Below are positions 28,771-29,598 of a stretch of DNA of 29,598 nucleotides, in pieces. Below the pieces are notes generated by a model. That model was given only the letters and a program-made list of their open reading frames with translations. It was not told the DNA's origin and ran no database searches. A program made the position numbers and the translations under genes. The stretch lies in contig JAUCBJ010005378.1 of assembly GCA_032718475.1 (NCBI GenBank), forward strand, positions 1 through 29,598, in the 5' to 3' direction. The first letter of the stretch is position 1. Each line of letters begins with the position of its first letter. Source of the stretch: Nemertoderma westbladi (lineage: Eukaryota; Xenacoelomorpha; Nemertodermatida; Nemertodermatidae).

Positions 28771-29598
28771 CTGAAATTAATAAAAATACAAATAACTTGT
28801 AACATCATGCTAACCCTATTGTAGTAGATTATAACTAATTAAGACAAATCACTATTTATTAATTTTTGCAAAAATAGCAACTCTTATGGCCTGCGATTGT
28901 ACCAGTACCATTCAAACTCTCCACGTGGAAAAAAGTTGGCACTTAATTACAAAATGCTTACTACTCGGACGATAATATGAAAAATTAATATAAGAAAGAA
29001 GTTTTAATAAAGAGGGCAAAATTAGGTGACAATCAACTTTATTATAAATTTTGATGATATATGGTTATTATTTTAGGATTAAATTATTAGATAGTCCAAT
29101 ACACCCAATACATCCAATACAATTAAACATCCAATACGTCTTGTGCGCCACACTATTATGTACAGTATATATTTCTATCAACTGATTACTCAACATTCTT
29201 CCCAACGATTTACAATAGAATTCCTATAGTCTATCTACATCGTAGTAGGCAACTGTACGGTAACGCACTGGTTCGAACCCCAGTGACGTGCACCTGTACG
29301 GTAACGCACTGGTTCGAACCCCAGTGACGTGCTCCCTCTGTACGGTAACGCACTGGTTCGAACCCCAGTGACGTGCACCTGTACGGTAACGCTCTGGTTC
29401 GAACCCCAGTGACGTGCACCTGTACGGTAACGCACTGGTTCGAACCCCAGTGACGTGCACCTGTACGGTAACGCACTGGTTCGAAGCCCAGTGACGTGCA
29501 CCTGTACGGTAACGCACTGGTTCGAACCCCAGTGACGTGCACCTGTACGGTAACGCACTGGTTCGAAGCCCAGTGACGTGCACCTGTACGGTAACGCA
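28771..29598 (-). other. intron of the sodium channel gene (partial)
   Basis: The sequence upstream of the 3' splice site at 28771-28772 is AT-rich without coding frames. It includes a loose CCAATACA-type repeat at 29095-29140 and the 41-bp array at 29253-29598. The donor side is outside the window. Confidence 0.75.
29253..29598. repeat. 41-bp tandem array, continues beyond window
   Basis: Units start CTGTACGGTAACGCACTGGT at 29253, 29294, 29338, 29379, 29420, 29461, 29502, 29543 and 29584; the second unit is 44 bases long (CTCCCT variant). Each unit holds CACTGG-TTCGAACC-CCAGTG, a hairpin-capable palindrome that includes GGTTCGAACCC, like a tRNA B box. No full tRNA is present. Confidence 0.97.

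Noticed and set aside
29253-29598. Cluster of tRNA genes
   Set aside because: Units are 41 bases, too short for a tRNA; only a T-arm-like part is present.

Overview
The window looks like nuclear DNA of an invertebrate animal. It carries two ion-channel genes, spliceosomal signals, LINE and LTR retroelements, MITE-like repeats, several minisatellites and repeated poly-G/poly-C tracts. No operon structure, Shine-Dalgarno sites or bacterial genes are seen. The receptor type and repeat mix would fit a marine lophotrochozoan (mollusc, annelid or relative), but this is inference and no taxon is proven.

Layout. 1-5022: an LTR retroelement of an unrecognised family on the + strand, with an acidic 132-aa ORF (773-1171), a 261-aa ORF (1967-2752) and a zinc-knuckle/basic-tail ORF (2753-3742, same frame, separated by one TAA), then a purine-rich tract and a 1.2-kb LTR (3821-5022). 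No reverse transcriptase or integrase lies between these ORFs and the LTR. 5098-8936: a decayed BEL/Pao gag-pol on the - strand without integrase. 8938-about 11957: a second decayed BEL/Pao element on the + strand, head to head with the first, lacking RT, RNase H and integrase. 12311-13618: a pentameric ligand-gated ion channel on the - strand, one long exon, without the two Cys-loop cysteines. 14172-16075: tandem hairpins, AT-rich repeats and a LINE C-terminal fragment. 16074-17973: a second, damaged copy of the zinc-knuckle LTR element. 17974-20415: two copies of a non-coding repeat, a 7 x 56 bp array and a third LTR remnant. 20416-22407: AT-rich DNA with G-tracts and short arrays. 22408-26388: a 13-bp minisatellite split by a 5'-truncated CR1/L2/Jockey-like LINE whose RT frame is intact. 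26736-27343: a MITE. 27566-28770: the last coding exon of a voltage-gated sodium channel (domain IV S4 to C-terminus), - strand. 28771-29598: its intron, with a 41-bp tandem array.

How it fits together. The two host genes are the ligand-gated channel and the sodium channel, both on the - strand and both neuronal or muscle-type membrane proteins; nothing shows they work together. Almost everything else is mobile or repeat DNA. The most interesting points are the pol-less LTR family with a 3'-terminal zinc-knuckle ORF and exchangeable U3 and N-terminal modules, the cysteine-less receptor with a likely splice donor just before its expected M4, a glycine at the domain IV selectivity position of the sodium channel, and a tandem array that appears to derive from a MITE terminus.
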